From positions 1 through 64,000 of the forward strand of contig CAJYHL010000023.1 in assembly GCA_913774625.1 (NCBI GenBank): a stretch of DNA of 64,000 nucleotides, given 5' to 3'. How positions within the stretch are numbered: the stretch's first letter is position 1; each line of letters starts with the position of its first letter. The position numbers and the translations under genes were made by a program. This document shows, piece after piece, positions 18,843 through 28,924 of this stretch. A model generated the notes under the pieces. That model was not told the origin of the DNA and did not search any database. It saw only the letters and a list, made by a program, of their open reading frames with translations. This stretch comes from an uncultured Acidovorax sp. GTDB lineage: Bacteria; Pseudomonadota; Gammaproteobacteria; Burkholderiales; Burkholderiaceae_C.

Positions 18843-19217
18843 ATGAACATCGTGGTGAACGTGATCCTTGCCGTGCAGATGCTGACGGCCCTGGGCATGA
18901 TCGGTCTGATCCTCATCCAGCACGGCAAGGGTGCCGACATGGGTGCGGCCTTCGGCAGCGGCGGCTCGGGCAGTCTGTTCGGCGCCAGCGGCAGCGCCAA
19001 CTTCCTCTCCCGCACCACTGCGGTGCTCGCGGCCGTGTTCTTCGTGTCCACGCTGGCGCTGGCCTATTTCGGCAACGTCCGCCCGGCCGGTACGGGCAGC
19101 GTGCTGGAAGGCACGCCTGCGGCCGCCGTGCCCGCTCCTGCGGCTTCCGCTCCGGCCTCCGTTCCCGCTGCACCGGCGGCCCCCGCCTCGGGCGCTGGCC
19201 AGATCCCGACCAAATAA
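18843..19217 (+). CDS. secG: Protein translocase subunit SecG
   Basis: SecG stabilises SecYEG during preprotein export. The 124-residue protein has the two expected membrane helices (about 4-25 and 55-75). They are separated by the conserved cytoplasmic loop LIQHGKGADMGAAFGSGGSGSLFG, with a repeat-rich Ala/Pro tail of about 40 residues beyond the E. coli length. A GGAGT ribosome-binding site precedes the ATG. The gene sits between tpiA and tRNA-Leu, as in many beta-proteobacteria. Confidence 0.95.
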   Translation: MNIVVNVILAVQMLTALGMIGLILIQHGKGADMGAAFGSGGSGSLFGASGSANFLSRTTAVLAAVFFVSTLALAYFGNVRPAGTGSVLEGTPAAAVPAPAASAPASVPAAPAAPASGAGQIPTK

Positions 19218-19230
19218 AGCGAAACATCTG

Positions 19231-19272
19231 CCCCGGATTACCGGGGCGGTCGCAATTCCGGAGTAGAATTGC
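19231..19272. promoter_or_regulatory. Two hairpins between secG and tRNA-Leu
   Basis: CCCCGG-4nt-CCGGGG (19231-19246) is followed by GCAATTC-7nt-GAATTGC (19252-19272). Neither has a T-run. The second contains TAGAAT, a possible -10 for the tRNA, without a clear -35. They may end secG transcripts or mark the tRNA/nuo promoter region. Confidence 0.35.
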
Positions 19273-19330
19273 AGACTGTCTGGACAAGCCAAACCGCAAG
19301 GTTCCTCATGCCATCCAGATACATAAATCA

Positions 19331-19415
19331 GCCGTCGTGGTGAAATTGGTAGACACGCTATCTTGAGGGGGTAGTGGCGAAAGCTGTGCGAGTTCGAGTC
19401 TCGCCGACGGCACCA
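19331..19415 (+). tRNA. tRNA-Leu (anticodon GAG)
   Basis: The acceptor arms GCCGTCG (19331-19337) and CGACGGC (19405-19411) pair, followed by discriminator A and an encoded CCA (19413-19415). The anticodon stem CTATC/GGTAG encloses the loop TTGAGGG, giving anticodon GAG for CUC/CUU. A long variable arm (TGGCGAAAGCTGTGC region) and the GTTCGAGTC T-loop confirm a class II leucine tRNA. It lies 77 bases upstream of nuoA on the same strand. Confidence 0.96.
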
Positions 19416-19492
19416 ATACAAAAAAGGCCGACCTCGCATGTTCTGCAACGGAGCATGTAGGGGCCGGCCTCAGCGGTGAGCAAATCCTCCAG

Positions 19493-19852
19493 ATGAACCT
19501 CGATCAATACCTCCCCGTTCTTCTGTTCATTTTGGTCGGCATGGGTGTCGGCGTGGTTCCTCTGGTATTGGGCTATGTGCTCGGCCCCAATCGCCCCGAT
19601 GCGGCGAAAAACTCCCCCTACGAATGCGGCTTCGAAGCTTTCGAAGACGCGCGCATGAAGTTCGACGTCCGGTACTACCTCGTCGCCATCCTCTTCATTC
19701 TTTTCGATCTGGAAATCGCCTTCCTCTTTCCCTGGGCCATCGCCCTGCAGGATGTGGGGCTGGCGGGATTCATTGCTGTCGTGATCTTTCTGGCCATCCT
19801 CGTCGTGGGCTTCGCCTACGAGTGGAAAAAGGGTGCGCTGGATTGGGAATGA
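19493..19852 (+). CDS. nuoA: NADH-quinone oxidoreductase subunit A
   Basis: NuoA is a membrane subunit at the hinge between the peripheral and membrane arms of complex I. The 119-residue protein has three membrane helices. It also has the conserved [22 protein letters not shown] segment, with the cysteine and acidic residues of the quinone-site loop, and [12 protein letters not shown] in helix 2. Length is typical. It is the first gene of the complete nuoA-N operon and begins just after tRNA-Leu(GAG), from which the transcript may run. Confidence 0.97.
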   Translation: MNLDQYLPVLLFILVGMGVGVVPLVLGYVLGPNRPDAAKNSPYECGFEAFEDARMKFDVRYYLVAILFILFDLEIAFLFPWAIALQDVGLAGFIAVVIFLAILVVGFAYEWKKGALDWE

Positions 19853-19876
19853 ACGGCTAGAAAAGAGGAAGACACG

Positions 19877-20356
19877 ATGATTGAAGGCGTGATGAAGGAA
19901 GGCTTCATCACCACGAGCTACGACTCCGTGGTGAATTGGGCCAAGACCGGCTCGCTCTGGCCCATGACCTTCGGTCTGGCCTGCTGCGCGGTCGAAATGA
20001 TGCATGCGGCCGCCGCGCGCTACGACATCGGCCGCTTCGGTGCCGAGGTGTTCCGCGCCAGCCCCCGCCAGTCCGACCTGATGATCGTCGCGGGCACGCT
20101 GTGCAACAAGATGGCACCGGCGCTCCGCAAGGTCTACGACCAGATGTCCGAGCCCCGCTGGGTGCTCTCCATGGGTTCCTGCGCCAATGGCGGTGGCTAC
20201 TACCACTACAGCTATTCGGTCGTGCGGGGCTGCGACCGCATCGTGCCGGTCGATGTCTATGTGCCGGGCTGCCCGCCCACGGCCGAAGCGCTGATCTACG
20301 GGATCATCCAGCTGCAGCAGAAGATCCGCCGCACCAATACCATCGCTCGCGTCTGA
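19877..20356 (+). CDS. nuoB: NADH-quinone oxidoreductase subunit B
   Basis: NuoB carries cluster N2, the last iron-sulphur centre before ubiquinone. The 159-residue protein has the four ligands C36 and C37 (LACCAVEMM), C102 (GSCANGG) and C132 ([10 protein letters not shown]). Length is typical for the proteobacterial subunit. It is 24 bases downstream of nuoA with an AGAGGAAG ribosome-binding site, and nuoC follows within 10 bases. Confidence 0.97.
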   Translation: MIEGVMKEGFITTSYDSVVNWAKTGSLWPMTFGLACCAVEMMHAAAARYDIGRFGAEVFRASPRQSDLMIVAGTLCNKMAPALRKVYDQMSEPRWVLSMGSCANGGGYYHYSYSVVRGCDRIVPVDVYVPGCPPTAEALIYGIIQLQQKIRRTNTIARV

Positions 20357-20366
20357 AGGGTTGACG

Positions 20367-20975
20367 ATGACTGCTATTGCCATTCGCCCCGAAGCCCTTC
20401 GGGATGTGATCGCTGCCGCCCTGGGCGACAAGGTCCGCGCCCTGGGCGTGGAACTCGACGAAGTGACCGTGCAGGTCGCGGCCTCCGACTACCTGGCCGC
20501 CATGCAGACCCTGCGCGATGCGCCCGACTGCCGCTTCGAGCAGCTGGTCGATCTGTGCGGCGTGGACTATTCCGCCTACCGCGAAGTGGGCGTCGAGGGC
20601 GCCCGCTACTGCGTGGTTTCTCACCTGCTGTCCGTAAGCCTGAACCAGCGCGTGCGCGTCAAGGTGTTCTGCCCCGACGACGACCTGCCGGTCGTGCCGT
20701 CCGTCTCCGAGCTCTGGAACTCCGCCAACTGGTACGAGCGCGAGGCGTTCGACCTGTTCGGCATCGTGTTCGAAGGCCACACCGATCTGCGCCGCATCCT
20801 CACCGACTACGGCTTCATCGGCCACCCGTTCCGCAAGGACTTCCCGCTGTCGGGCCATGTCGAGATGCGCTACGACGCCGAGCAGCAGCGCGTGATCTAC
20901 GAGCCTGTGACGATCGAGCCGCGCGAGGTGACGCCGCGCATCATCCGCGAAGACAATTACGGAGGCCTGCATTGA
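20367..20975 (+). CDS. nuoC: NADH-quinone oxidoreductase subunit C
   Basis: NuoC is the 30-kDa hydrophilic subunit of the connecting fragment that holds NuoB and NuoD. The 202-residue protein includes the family signature [22 protein letters not shown] and the C-terminal [12 protein letters not shown] start at ATG 20367, six bases after GAAGGG, rather than at the TTG two codons earlier, which would abut that ribosome-binding site. nuoC and nuoD are separate genes here, unlike the fused nuoCD of E. coli. Confidence 0.95.
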   Translation: MTAIAIRPEALRDVIAAALGDKVRALGVELDEVTVQVAASDYLAAMQTLRDAPDCRFEQLVDLCGVDYSAYREVGVEGARYCVVSHLLSVSLNQRVRVKVFCPDDDLPVVPSVSELWNSANWYEREAFDLFGIVFEGHTDLRRILTDYGFIGHPFRKDFPLSGHVEMRYDAEQQRVIYEPVTIEPREVTPRIIREDNYGGLH

Positions 20976-21001
20976 GGCGCTTCGGCGTCCGGTGACCCAC
21001 C

Positions 21002-22255
21002 ATGGCTGAAATCAAGAACTACTCCCTGAACTTCGGGCCGCAGCACCCTGCAGCGCACGGCGTGCTGCGCCTGGTGCTGGAGCTCGACGGCGAAGTCGTC
21101 CAGCGCGCCGATCCCCACATCGGCCTGCTGCACCGCGCCACCGAGAAGCTGGCCGAGCACAAGACCTTCATCCAGTCGCTGCCCTACATGGACCGGCTGG
21201 ACTACGTCTCGATGATGTGCAATGAGCACGCCTACTGCCTCGCCATCGAGAAGCTGCTGGGCATCGACGTGCCCCTGCGCGCGCAGTACATCCGCGTGAT
21301 GTTCTCCGAGATCACGCGCCTCTTGAACCACCTGATGTGGCTGGGCTCGCACGGCAACGATTGCGGCAGCTCCACCATCCTGATCTACACCTTCCGCGAG
21401 CGCGAAGACCTGTTCGACATGTACGAAGCCGTGTCGGGCGCGCGCATGCATGCGGCCTACTTCCGTCCGGGCGGCGTCTATCGCGACCTGCCGGACACGA
21501 TGCCGCAGTACAAGGCGAACAAGATCCGCAACGCCAAGGCCATCGACGAGCTGAACCAGAACCGCAAGGGCTCGCTGCTGGACTTCATCGACGACTTCAC
21601 GCAGCGCTTCCCCAAGTGCGTGGACGAATACGAGACCCTGCTCACCGACAACCGCATCTGGAAGCAGCGCACGGTCGGCATCGGCGTGGTGACGCCCGAG
21701 CGTGCCCTGAACCTGGGCATGACCGGCCCCATGATCCGCGGCTCCGGCATCGCCTGGGACCTGCGCAAGAAGCAGCCCTACGACGCCTACGACCGTGTCG
21801 AGTTCGACATCCCCGTGGGCAAGACCGGCGACTGCTACGACCGCTACCTGGTGCGCGTACAGGAAATGCGAGAATCCAACCGCATCATCAAGCAGTGCGT
21901 GGACTGGCTCAAGGCCAACCCGGGCCCGGTCATCACCGACAACCACAAGGTGGCGCCGCCCTCGCGCGAATCCATGAAGTCCAACATGGAAGAGCTGATC
22001 CACCACTTCAAGCTCTTCACCGAAGGCTTCCGCGTGCCCGAAGGCGAGGCCTATGCCGCCGTCGAGCATCCCAAGGGCGAGTTCGGCATCTACCTGGTGA
22101 GCGATGGCGCCAACAAGCCCTACCGCCTCAAGATCCGTGCTCCGGGCTTCGCCCATCTGGCGACGCTCGACGAGATGGCCCGCGGCCACATGATCGCCGA
22201 CGCCGTGGCCATCATCGGCACCATGGATATCGTGTTCGGAGAGATTGACCGATGA
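21002..22255 (+). CDS. nuoD: NADH-quinone oxidoreductase subunit D
   Basis: NuoD is the 49-kDa subunit lining the quinone chamber and is related to [NiFe]-hydrogenase large subunits. The 417-residue protein begins with [17 protein letters not shown], whose HPAAHG loop carries the quinone-binding histidine. It contains HRATEKLAE and [12 protein letters not shown], and ends in the conserved [12 protein letters not shown]. Its stop overlaps the nuoE start by four bases (ATGA). Confidence 0.97.
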   Translation: MAEIKNYSLNFGPQHPAAHGVLRLVLELDGEVVQRADPHIGLLHRATEKLAEHKTFIQSLPYMDRLDYVSMMCNEHAYCLAIEKLLGIDVPLRAQYIRVMFSEITRLLNHLMWLGSHGNDCGSSTILIYTFREREDLFDMYEAVSGARMHAAYFRPGGVYRDLPDTMPQYKANKIRNAKAIDELNQNRKGSLLDFIDDFTQRFPKCVDEYETLLTDNRIWKQRTVGIGVVTPERALNLGMTGPMIRGSGIAWDLRKKQPYDAYDRVEFDIPVGKTGDCYDRYLVRVQEMRESNRIIKQCVDWLKANPGPVITDNHKVAPPSRESMKSNMEELIHHFKLFTEGFRVPEGEAYAAVEHPKGEFGIYLVSDGANKPYRLKIRAPGFAHLATLDEMARGHMIADAVAIIGTMDIVFGEIDR

Positions 22256-22767
22256 TTACCGAAGCGACCAAGGCGCGCTTTGCGCGCGAAGTGGCGAAGT
22301 ACCCCGCCGACCAGAAGCAGTCCGCCGTGATGGCCTGCCTGTCCATCGTCCAGCAGGAGCAGGGCTGGGTCAGCGCCGACAGCGAAGCCGTCATCGCCGA
22401 ATACCTCGGCATGCCGCAGATCGCCGTGCATGAGGTCACGACGTTCTACAACATGTACAACCAGCAGCCGACGGGCAAGTACAAGCTCAACGTCTGCACC
22501 AATCTGCCCTGCCAGCTACGCGACGGCCAGAAGGCGCTGCACCATCTCGAGAAGAAGCTCGGCATCTCCATGGGCGAGACCACGGCCGACGGCCTCTTCA
22601 CGCTGCAGCAGTGCGAATGCCTGGGCGCCTGCGCCGACGCGCCGGTGATGCTGGTCAACGACCGCACCATGTGCAGCTTCATGGACAACGAAAAGCTCGA
22701 CCAGCTGGTGGACGGCCTGCGCCAGGCCGAAGGCCCGGCACCTGGCCGGGTGGGGGAAAGCGCATGA
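22252..22767 (+). CDS. nuoE: NADH-quinone oxidoreductase subunit E
   Basis: NuoE is the 24-kDa thioredoxin-like subunit of the NADH-dehydrogenase module with the [2Fe-2S] cluster N1a. The ligands are visible as the cysteine pair in [12 protein letters not shown] and CECLGAC near residues 84-89 and 124-128. The protein has 171 residues. It overlaps nuoD upstream and nuoF downstream, both as ATGA, indicating tight translational coupling. Confidence 0.96.
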   Translation: MITEATKARFAREVAKYPADQKQSAVMACLSIVQQEQGWVSADSEAVIAEYLGMPQIAVHEVTTFYNMYNQQPTGKYKLNVCTNLPCQLRDGQKALHHLEKKLGISMGETTADGLFTLQQCECLGACADAPVMLVNDRTMCSFMDNEKLDQLVDGLRQAEGPAPGRVGESA

Positions 22768-24119
22768 CCACGCCCGCACAGATCCTCTCGCAGTTCCAGG
22801 CGACCGGCGTCCAGACCTGCTTCCACGACCGCCACATCGAGCCGCAGATCTATGCCGGCCTCGACGGCACGAACTGGAGCATCAAGGACTACGAAGCGCG
22901 CGGCGGCTACCAGGCCCTGCGCAAGCTGCTGGGCACCGACGGCGGCGAGCCGATGACGCAGGACCAGGTCATCGCCACCGTCAAGGAATCCGGCCTGCGC
23001 GGCCGCGGCGGCGCGGGCTTCCCGACCGGCCTGAAGTGGAGCTTCATGCCCCGCTCGTTCCCGGGCCAGAAGTACCTCGTCTGCAATTCCGACGAAGGCG
23101 AGCCGGGTACCTGCAAGGACCGCGACATCCTGCAGTTCAACCCGCACATCGTCATCGAAGGCATGATCATCGCGGCCTACGCGATGGGCATCTCGGTGGG
23201 CTACAACTACATCCACGGCGAGATCTTCCAGACCTACGAACGCTTCGAGGAAGCGCTGGAAGAGGCGCGCGCCGCGGGCTACCTGGGCGACAACATCCTG
23301 GGCAGCAGCTTCAGCTTCCAGCTGCATGCTGCCCACGGCTTCGGCGCCTACATCTGCGGCGAAGAGACCGCGCTGCTCGAATCGCTGGAAGGCAAGAAGG
23401 GCCAGCCGCGCTTCAAGCCGCCGTTCCCCGCCAGCTTCGGCCTCTACGGCAAGCCCACGACGATCAACAACACCGAAACCTTCGCGGCGGTGCCCTGGAT
23501 CATCCGCAACGGCGGCGCGGCCTACCTGGCCTGCGGCAAGCCCAACAACGGCGGCACCAAGATCTTCTCGGTGTCCGGCGACGTGGAAAAGCCCGGCAAC
23601 TACGAAGTGCCCATGGGCACTCCCTTCGCCAAGCTGCTGGAACTCGCCGGCGGCGTGCGCAAGGGCCGCCAGCTCAAGGCCGTGATTCCCGGCGGTTCTT
23701 CCGCGCCCGTGCTGCCCGCTTCCATCATCATGGAATGCACGATGGACTACGACTCCATCGCCAAGGCCGGTTCCATGCTGGGTTCCGGCGCCGTGATCGT
23801 GATGGACGACTCCCGCAGCATGGTGGAGAGCCTGCTGCGCCTGTCGTACTTCTACTCGCACGAGTCCTGCGGCCAGTGCACCCCTTGCCGCGAAGGCACG
23901 GGCTGGATGTGGCGTGTGATCGACCGCATCCAGCACAACGCCGGACGCGAAGGCGATCTGGACCTGCTGAATTCGGTGGCGGACAACATCCAGGGCCGCA
24001 CGATCTGCGCCCTGGGCGATGCAGCGGCCATGCCGGTGCGCGCCATGATCAAGCACTTCCGCCCTGAATTCGAAGCGCTGATCCGCCAACAGACTCCTCA
24101 GGCGCCTGCCTCTGCCTGA
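22764..24119 (+). CDS. nuoF: NADH-quinone oxidoreductase subunit F
   Basis: NuoF binds NADH and FMN and carries cluster N3. In this 451-residue protein the glycine-rich nucleotide motif [15 protein letters not shown] lies near residue 77. The second FMN motif follows ([15 protein letters not shown]), and [12 protein letters not shown] near residue 370 supplies three N3 cysteines with a fourth further on. I start at ATG 22764 (MTTPAQIL), which overlaps the nuoE stop; the open frame runs upstream through nuoE in another reading frame. Confidence 0.96.
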   Translation: MTTPAQILSQFQATGVQTCFHDRHIEPQIYAGLDGTNWSIKDYEARGGYQALRKLLGTDGGEPMTQDQVIATVKESGLRGRGGAGFPTGLKWSFMPRSFPGQKYLVCNSDEGEPGTCKDRDILQFNPHIVIEGMIIAAYAMGISVGYNYIHGEIFQTYERFEEALEEARAAGYLGDNILGSSFSFQLHAAHGFGAYICGEETALLESLEGKKGQPRFKPPFPASFGLYGKPTTINNTETFAAVPWIIRNGGAAYLACGKPNNGGTKIFSVSGDVEKPGNYEVPMGTPFAKLLELAGGVRKGRQLKAVIPGGSSAPVLPASIIMECTMDYDSIAKAGSMLGSGAVIVMDDSRSMVESLLRLSYFYSHESCGQCTPCREGTGWMWRVIDRIQHNAGREGDLDLLNSVADNIQGRTICALGDAAAMPVRAMIKHFRPEFEALIRQQTPQAPASA

Positions 24120-24133
24120 CCTCGAGAACGCAT

Positions 24134-26278
24134 ATGGTTGAAATCGAACTGGACGGGCAGAAGGTTGAAGTCGCCGAAGGCAGCATGGTCATGCATGCAG
24201 CCGAAAAGGCGGGCACCTACATTCCCCATTTCTGCTATCACAAGAAGCTTTCCATCGCCGCCAACTGCCGCATGTGCCTGGTGGACGTGGAAAAGGCGCC
24301 CAAGCCCATGCCCGCCTGCGCGACGCCGGTCACGCAGGGCATGATCGTGCGCACCAAGAGCGACAAGGCCATCAAGGCCCAGCAGTCGGTCATGGAATTC
24401 CTGCTCATCAACCACCCGCTGGATTGCCCCATCTGCGACCAGGGCGGCGAATGCCAGCTGCAGGATCTGGCCGTGGGCTACGGCGGCTCTTCCTCGCGCT
24501 ATGCCGAGGAAAAGCGCGTGGTCTTCCACAAGGATGTGGGCCCGCTGATCTCCATGGAAGAGATGAGCCGTTGCATCCACTGCACCCGCTGCGTGCGCTT
24601 CGGCCAGGAAGTGGCCGGCGTGATGGAGCTTGGCATGATCCACCGCGGCGAGCATTCCGAGATCACCACCGTGGTGGGCGATACCGTGGATTCCGAGCTG
24701 TCGGGCAACATGATCGACATCTGCCCGGTCGGTGCGCTGACCAGCAAGCCCTTCCGCTACAGCGCCCGCACCTGGGAGCTGTCGCGCCGCAAGTCGGTCA
24801 GCCCCCACGATTCGACCGGCGCCAATCTGATCGTCCAGGTCAAGAACCATCGCGTGATGCGTGTGGTGCCGCTGGAGAACGAAGACGTCAACGAGTGCTG
24901 GATCGCCGACCGCGACCGCTTCTCCTACGAAGCGCTCAACGGCGAAGACCGCCTGACCCGCCCCATGCTCAAGCAGGGCGGCCAGTGGCGCGAAGTCGAT
25001 TGGCAGACGGCTCTCGAATATGTCGCCAACGGCCTGCAGGGCGTGAAGAACCAGCACGGTGCCAACGCCATCGGCGCCCTGGTCAGCCCGCACAGCACGC
25101 TGGAAGAGCTGTATCTGGCCGGCGCCCTGGTGCGCGGCCTGGGCAGCGACAACATCGACTACCGCCTGCGCAATGCCGAGTTCCCCGCAGCCGAAGGCGT
25201 GCGCTGGCTGGGCACCTCCATCGCATCGCTGTCTTCGCTGCAGTCGGTGCTGGTCGTGGGCTCCAACCTGCGCAAGGACCATCCGCTGTTCGCGCAGCGC
25301 ATCCGCCAGGCCGCGCGCCGTGGCTGCTCGGTGAGCGCGATCAATGCCCGCGAATACGACTGGGCCATGCCCGTCGCGCAGACGCTGCTGGCACCGGCCT
25401 CCGGCTGGGTGGCTGCTCTGGCCGAAGTCGCCGCAGCCCTGGCCCAGCAAAAGGGCGTTGCCGCTCCGCAGAACGTGGCCCAAGTGGGCGAAGCCGCCCA
25501 GGGCATCGCTCGTGCGCTGCTGTCGGGCGAGCAGAAGGCGATTCTGCTGGGCAACGGTGCCGCACACCATGCCCAGGCTTCGAGCCTGCTGGCCCTGGCC
25601 CAGTGGATCGGAGAGCAGGCCGGCGCGACCGTCGGCTACCTGACCGAAGCCGCGAACACGGTGGGCGCGCAGTTCGTGGGGGCCCAGCCTCGCACGAACG
25701 GCCTGAACGCCGCGCAGATGCTGTCCGGCGGCGTGAAGGCCGCGCTGCTGCTCAACACCGAACCCGTGCATGACTCCGCCTCGGGCGCCGAGGCCGCCAA
25801 GGCGCTGGCCGGCATGGACATGGTGGTGACGCTGAGCCCGTTCAAGACCAACCTGGAATTCAGCGACGTGCTGCTGCCGATCGCCCCGTTCTCGGAAACC
25901 TCCGGCACCTTCGCCAATGCCGAAGGCCGCCTGCAGAGCTTCCATGCGGTGGTCAAGCCCCTGGGCGAAGCCCGCCCCGCCTGGAAGGTGCTGCGCGTGC
26001 TGGGCAATCTGCTGAGCGTGCCCGGCATCGGCTTCGAGACCTCGCAGGACGTGCTGGCCCAGGCCACGGGCGTGCCGGCCGGTGCTGCCGCGCTGGAATG
26101 CATCCCCGCCGACCGCCTGAGCAACCGCACCGCGGCGCCGGTGTCCGCCGCCACGGCCCCCGCTGCCGGCGAGCCTGTCGTGGCGAGCATCTATCAACTG
26201 GACGGCCTGGTGCGCCGCGCCACGTCGCTGCAACTGACGGCCGACGCACGCCTGGCCGCTGAAGGAGCTGCAGCATGA
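24134..26278 (+). CDS. nuoG: NADH-quinone oxidoreductase subunit G
   Basis: NuoG is the largest hydrophilic subunit and carries several iron-sulphur clusters. The 714-residue protein has an N-terminal ferredoxin domain ([19 protein letters not shown]) for N1b. The His-Cys motif for N5 includes [15 protein letters not shown], and N4 is [13 protein letters not shown] with ICPVGALT. The rest is a molybdopterin-oxidoreductase-like domain without cofactor role. Length fits the shorter beta-proteobacterial/mitochondrial type rather than the 900-residue E. coli protein. It starts 15 bases after nuoF and overlaps nuoH by four bases. Confidence 0.96.
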   Translation: MVEIELDGQKVEVAEGSMVMHAAEKAGTYIPHFCYHKKLSIAANCRMCLVDVEKAPKPMPACATPVTQGMIVRTKSDKAIKAQQSVMEFLLINHPLDCPICDQGGECQLQDLAVGYGGSSSRYAEEKRVVFHKDVGPLISMEEMSRCIHCTRCVRFGQEVAGVMELGMIHRGEHSEITTVVGDTVDSELSGNMIDICPVGALTSKPFRYSARTWELSRRKSVSPHDSTGANLIVQVKNHRVMRVVPLENEDVNECWIADRDRFSYEALNGEDRLTRPMLKQGGQWREVDWQTALEYVANGLQGVKNQHGANAIGALVSPHSTLEELYLAGALVRGLGSDNIDYRLRNAEFPAAEGVRWLGTSIASLSSLQSVLVVGSNLRKDHPLFAQRIRQAARRGCSVSAINAREYDWAMPVAQTLLAPASGWVAALAEVAAALAQQKGVAAPQNVAQVGEAAQGIARALLSGEQKAILLGNGAAHHAQASSLLALAQWIGEQAGATVGYLTEAANTVGAQFVGAQPRTNGLNAAQMLSGGVKAALLLNTEPVHDSASGAEAAKALAGMDMVVTLSPFKTNLEFSDVLLPIAPFSETSGTFANAEGRLQSFHAVVKPLGEARPAWKVLRVLGNLLSVPGIGFETSQDVLAQATGVPAGAAALECIPADRLSNRTAAPVSAATAPAAGEPVVASIYQLDGLVRRATSLQLTADARLAAEGAAA

Positions 26279-27351
26279 TCGACGCTTTGTACAACGGCGG
26301 CCTGAACCTGGTCGCCGCCACCTGGTGGACCGCAGCCGTGTGGCCCGTGCTCTGGAACCTCATCAAGATCGTCGCCATCGTCGCGCCGCTGATGGGCGCC
26401 GTGGCCTACCTCACGCTGTGGGAGCGCAAGCTGCTGGGCTTCATGCAGGTCCGCCACGGTCCCAACCGCGTGGGTCCCTTCGGCCTGCTGCAGCCCCTGG
26501 CCGACGGCCTGAAGCTGCTGACCAAGGAAATCATCCAGCCTGCTGCCGCGAGCAAGGGCCTCTTCGTGCTGGGCCCGGTGATGGCGATCATGCCGGCCCT
26601 GGCCGCCTGGGTGGCCATTCCCTTCGGTCCCGAAACCGTGCTGGCCAACGTCAACGCAGGCCTGCTGCTGATCATGGCCATCACCTCCATCGAGGTCTAT
26701 GGCGTGATCATCGCCGGCTGGGCTTCGAACTCGAAGTACGCCTTCCTGGGCGCGCTGCGCGCCTCGGCCCAGATGGTGAGCTACGAAATCGCCATGGGCT
26801 TCTGCTTCCTCGTCGTCATCATGGTGTCGGGCAGCATGAACCTGACCGACATCGTGATGAGCCAGGGGCAGGGCACGATGGCTGGCGCAGGCCTGTCCAT
26901 CCTGTCGTGGAACTGGCTGCCGCTGCTGCCCATCTTCATCGTCTACCTGATCTCGGGCGTGGCCGAAACCAACCGCCATCCGTTCGACGTGGTGGAAGGC
27001 GAGGCGGAAATCGTGGCCGGCCACATGGTCGAGTACTCGGGCATGGGCTTCGCGATCTTCTTCCTGGCGGAATACGCCAGCATGTGGCTGGTCTCGATCC
27101 TGGCCGTGCTGATGTTCCTGGGCGGCTGGCTGCCTCCGGTCGATGCGCTGGGCTTCATCCCCGGCTGGATCTGGCTGGGCATCAAGACCTTCCTGGTGGT
27201 GTCCATGTTCATCTGGATCCGCGCGACCTTCCCCCGCTTCCGCTATGACCAGATCATGCGTCTGGGCTGGAAGATCTTCATTCCGGTCACCCTGGTGTGG
27301 CTGCTCATCGTGGGCGCATGGCTGCATTCGCCTTGGAACATCTGGAAATAA
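26275..27351 (+). CDS. nuoH: NADH-quinone oxidoreductase subunit H
   Basis: NuoH joins the quinone chamber to the proton-pumping arm. The 358-residue membrane protein has about eight hydrophobic segments and the conserved loops [31 protein letters not shown] and [26 protein letters not shown], the latter rich in the glutamates implicated in coupling. Length is slightly above E. coli NuoH. It begins inside the nuoG stop (ATGA). Confidence 0.97.
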   Translation: MIDALYNGGLNLVAATWWTAAVWPVLWNLIKIVAIVAPLMGAVAYLTLWERKLLGFMQVRHGPNRVGPFGLLQPLADGLKLLTKEIIQPAAASKGLFVLGPVMAIMPALAAWVAIPFGPETVLANVNAGLLLIMAITSIEVYGVIIAGWASNSKYAFLGALRASAQMVSYEIAMGFCFLVVIMVSGSMNLTDIVMSQGQGTMAGAGLSILSWNWLPLLPIFIVYLISGVAETNRHPFDVVEGEAEIVAGHMVEYSGMGFAIFFLAEYASMWLVSILAVLMFLGGWLPPVDALGFIPGWIWLGIKTFLVVSMFIWIRATFPRFRYDQIMRLGWKIFIPVTLVWLLIVGAWLHSPWNIWK

Positions 27352-27363
27352 GCGGGGACAACC

Positions 27364-27876
27364 ATGACTGCTGTTGCTGCTGCATCACCGTTCTCGGTGA
27401 AGGACTTTTTAAAGAGCTTCATGCTGGTGGAGCTCGTCAAGGGCATGGCCCTCACGGGCCGCTACGCCTTCCGCCGCAAGGTGACGGTGCAGTTCCCCGA
27501 AGAGAAGACGCCGCTGTCGCCTCGCTTCCGGGGCCTGCACGCCCTGCGCCGCTACGAGAACGGCGAAGAGCGCTGCATCGCCTGCAAGCTCTGCGAGGCC
27601 GTGTGCCCGGCGCTGGCGATCACCATCGAGTCCGACGTGCGTGCGGACGGCTCGCGCCGTACCACCCGCTACGACATCGACCTGACCAAGTGCATCTTCT
27701 GCGGCTTCTGCGAAGAGAGCTGCCCGGTCGATTCCATCGTGGAAACCCAGATCCTGGAATACCACGGCGAGAAGCGCGGCGACCTGTATTTCACCAAGGA
27801 AATGCTGCTGGCCGTGGGCGACCGCTACGAACCAGAGATTGCCGCAGCGAAGGCCGCGGACGCCAAGTACCGCTGA
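27364..27876 (+). CDS. nuoI: NADH-quinone oxidoreductase subunit I
   Basis: NuoI carries clusters N6a and N6b that relay electrons to NuoB. The 170-residue protein has two classical ferredoxin motifs, [16 protein letters not shown] and [16 protein letters not shown], around residues 76-90 and 116-130. An N-terminal amphipathic helix binds the membrane arm. Length matches beta-proteobacterial NuoI. It is separated from nuoH by 12 bases with a GGGGA ribosome-binding site. Confidence 0.97.
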   Translation: MTAVAAASPFSVKDFLKSFMLVELVKGMALTGRYAFRRKVTVQFPEEKTPLSPRFRGLHALRRYENGEERCIACKLCEAVCPALAITIESDVRADGSRRTTRYDIDLTKCIFCGFCEESCPVDSIVETQILEYHGEKRGDLYFTKEMLLAVGDRYEPEIAAAKAADAKYR

Positions 27877-27919
27877 CCCGCGGTACCGCCCCTGCCGACA
27901 CCTACCAAAGATCTGATTC

Positions 27920-28588
27920 ATGGACGCCAAGACTGGTTTCTTCTATCTGTTCTCGGTCGTGCTGCTCTATGCGGCCTTCCGAGTCATCACGGCCCGCAAC
28001 CCCGTGCATGCCGTGCTGCATCTGATCCTCGCCTTCTCCCAGGCTGCGGCCATCTGGCTGCTGCTCAAGGCCGAGTTCCTCGCCATTGCCCTGGTGCTCG
28101 TCTATCTGGGCGCGGTGATGGTGCTGTTCCTCTTCGTCGTGATGATGCTGGACATCCACATCGACACGGTGCGCAGGGGCTTCTGGCGCAACTTCCCGCT
28201 GGCCGCCTTCATCGGCGCCGTGATCGCGCTGGAAATGGCGGCCGTACTGATGGGCGGTTTCCGCGGCGTGGACGAGCCCAAGGCCATCGCGGCCGTGGTC
28301 GATGCCGCCGGCCAGGTCGTGCCTTACTCGAACACCAAGGCACTGGGCCGGCTGCTCTATACCGAATACCTGTATCCGGTCGAGATCGCTGCCGTGATCC
28401 TGCTGGTGGCGATGATCGCCGCCATCGCGCTCACCCTGCGCCAGCGCAAGGACAACAAGACCATCAACCCGTCGGAGCAGATCCGCGTGCGTGCCAGCGA
28501 CCGTGTCGCCATGGTGAAGGTGCCCGCCACCCGGAAGGCCGCAGAGCCGGCATCCGCCGCGCCCGCTGCCGAGGAGAAGAAAGCATGA
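27920..28588 (+). CDS. nuoJ: NADH-quinone oxidoreductase subunit J
   Basis: NuoJ is a membrane subunit whose third helix ([16 protein letters not shown]) contains the pi-bulge involved in coupling. The 222-residue protein has five predicted helices and a hydrophilic Lys/Ala-rich tail of about 30 residues. It overlaps nuoK by four bases (ATGA). Confidence 0.95.
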   Translation: MDAKTGFFYLFSVVLLYAAFRVITARNPVHAVLHLILAFSQAAAIWLLLKAEFLAIALVLVYLGAVMVLFLFVVMMLDIHIDTVRRGFWRNFPLAAFIGAVIALEMAAVLMGGFRGVDEPKAIAAVVDAAGQVVPYSNTKALGRLLYTEYLYPVEIAAVILLVAMIAAIALTLRQRKDNKTINPSEQIRVRASDRVAMVKVPATRKAAEPASAAPAAEEKKA

Positions 28589-28893
28589 CGTTGACCCTGG
28601 GCCATTTCCTTTCGCTGGGCGCCATGCTGTTCGCGCTCTCCGTGATCGGCATCTTCCTGAACCGCAAGAACCTCATCGTGCTGCTCATGGCCATCGAGCT
28701 GATGCTGCTGGCCGTGAACATGAACTTCGTGGCCTTTTCGCACTACCTGGGCGACATGCACGGCCAGGTCTTCGTGTTCTTCATCCTGACCGTGGCGGCG
28801 GCCGAATCCGCCATCGGTCTGGCCATCCTGGTTCTGCTGTTCCGCAACAAGTCCAGCATCAACGCGGAAGACCTCAACACCCTCCAGGGTTGA
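28585..28893 (+). CDS. nuoK: NADH-quinone oxidoreductase subunit K
   Basis: NuoK is a three-helix membrane subunit and MrpC homologue. The 102-residue protein has the two conserved membrane glutamates: one in [15 protein letters not shown] and one in [17 protein letters not shown]. Length is normal. It starts inside the nuoJ stop codon. Confidence 0.97.
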   Translation: MTLTLGHFLSLGAMLFALSVIGIFLNRKNLIVLLMAIELMLLAVNMNFVAFSHYLGDMHGQVFVFFILTVAAAESAIGLAILVLLFRNKSSINAEDLNTLQG

Positions 28894-28924
28894 TGGGCGC
28901 CGGACACAAGCAAGGTTCTCAAGA

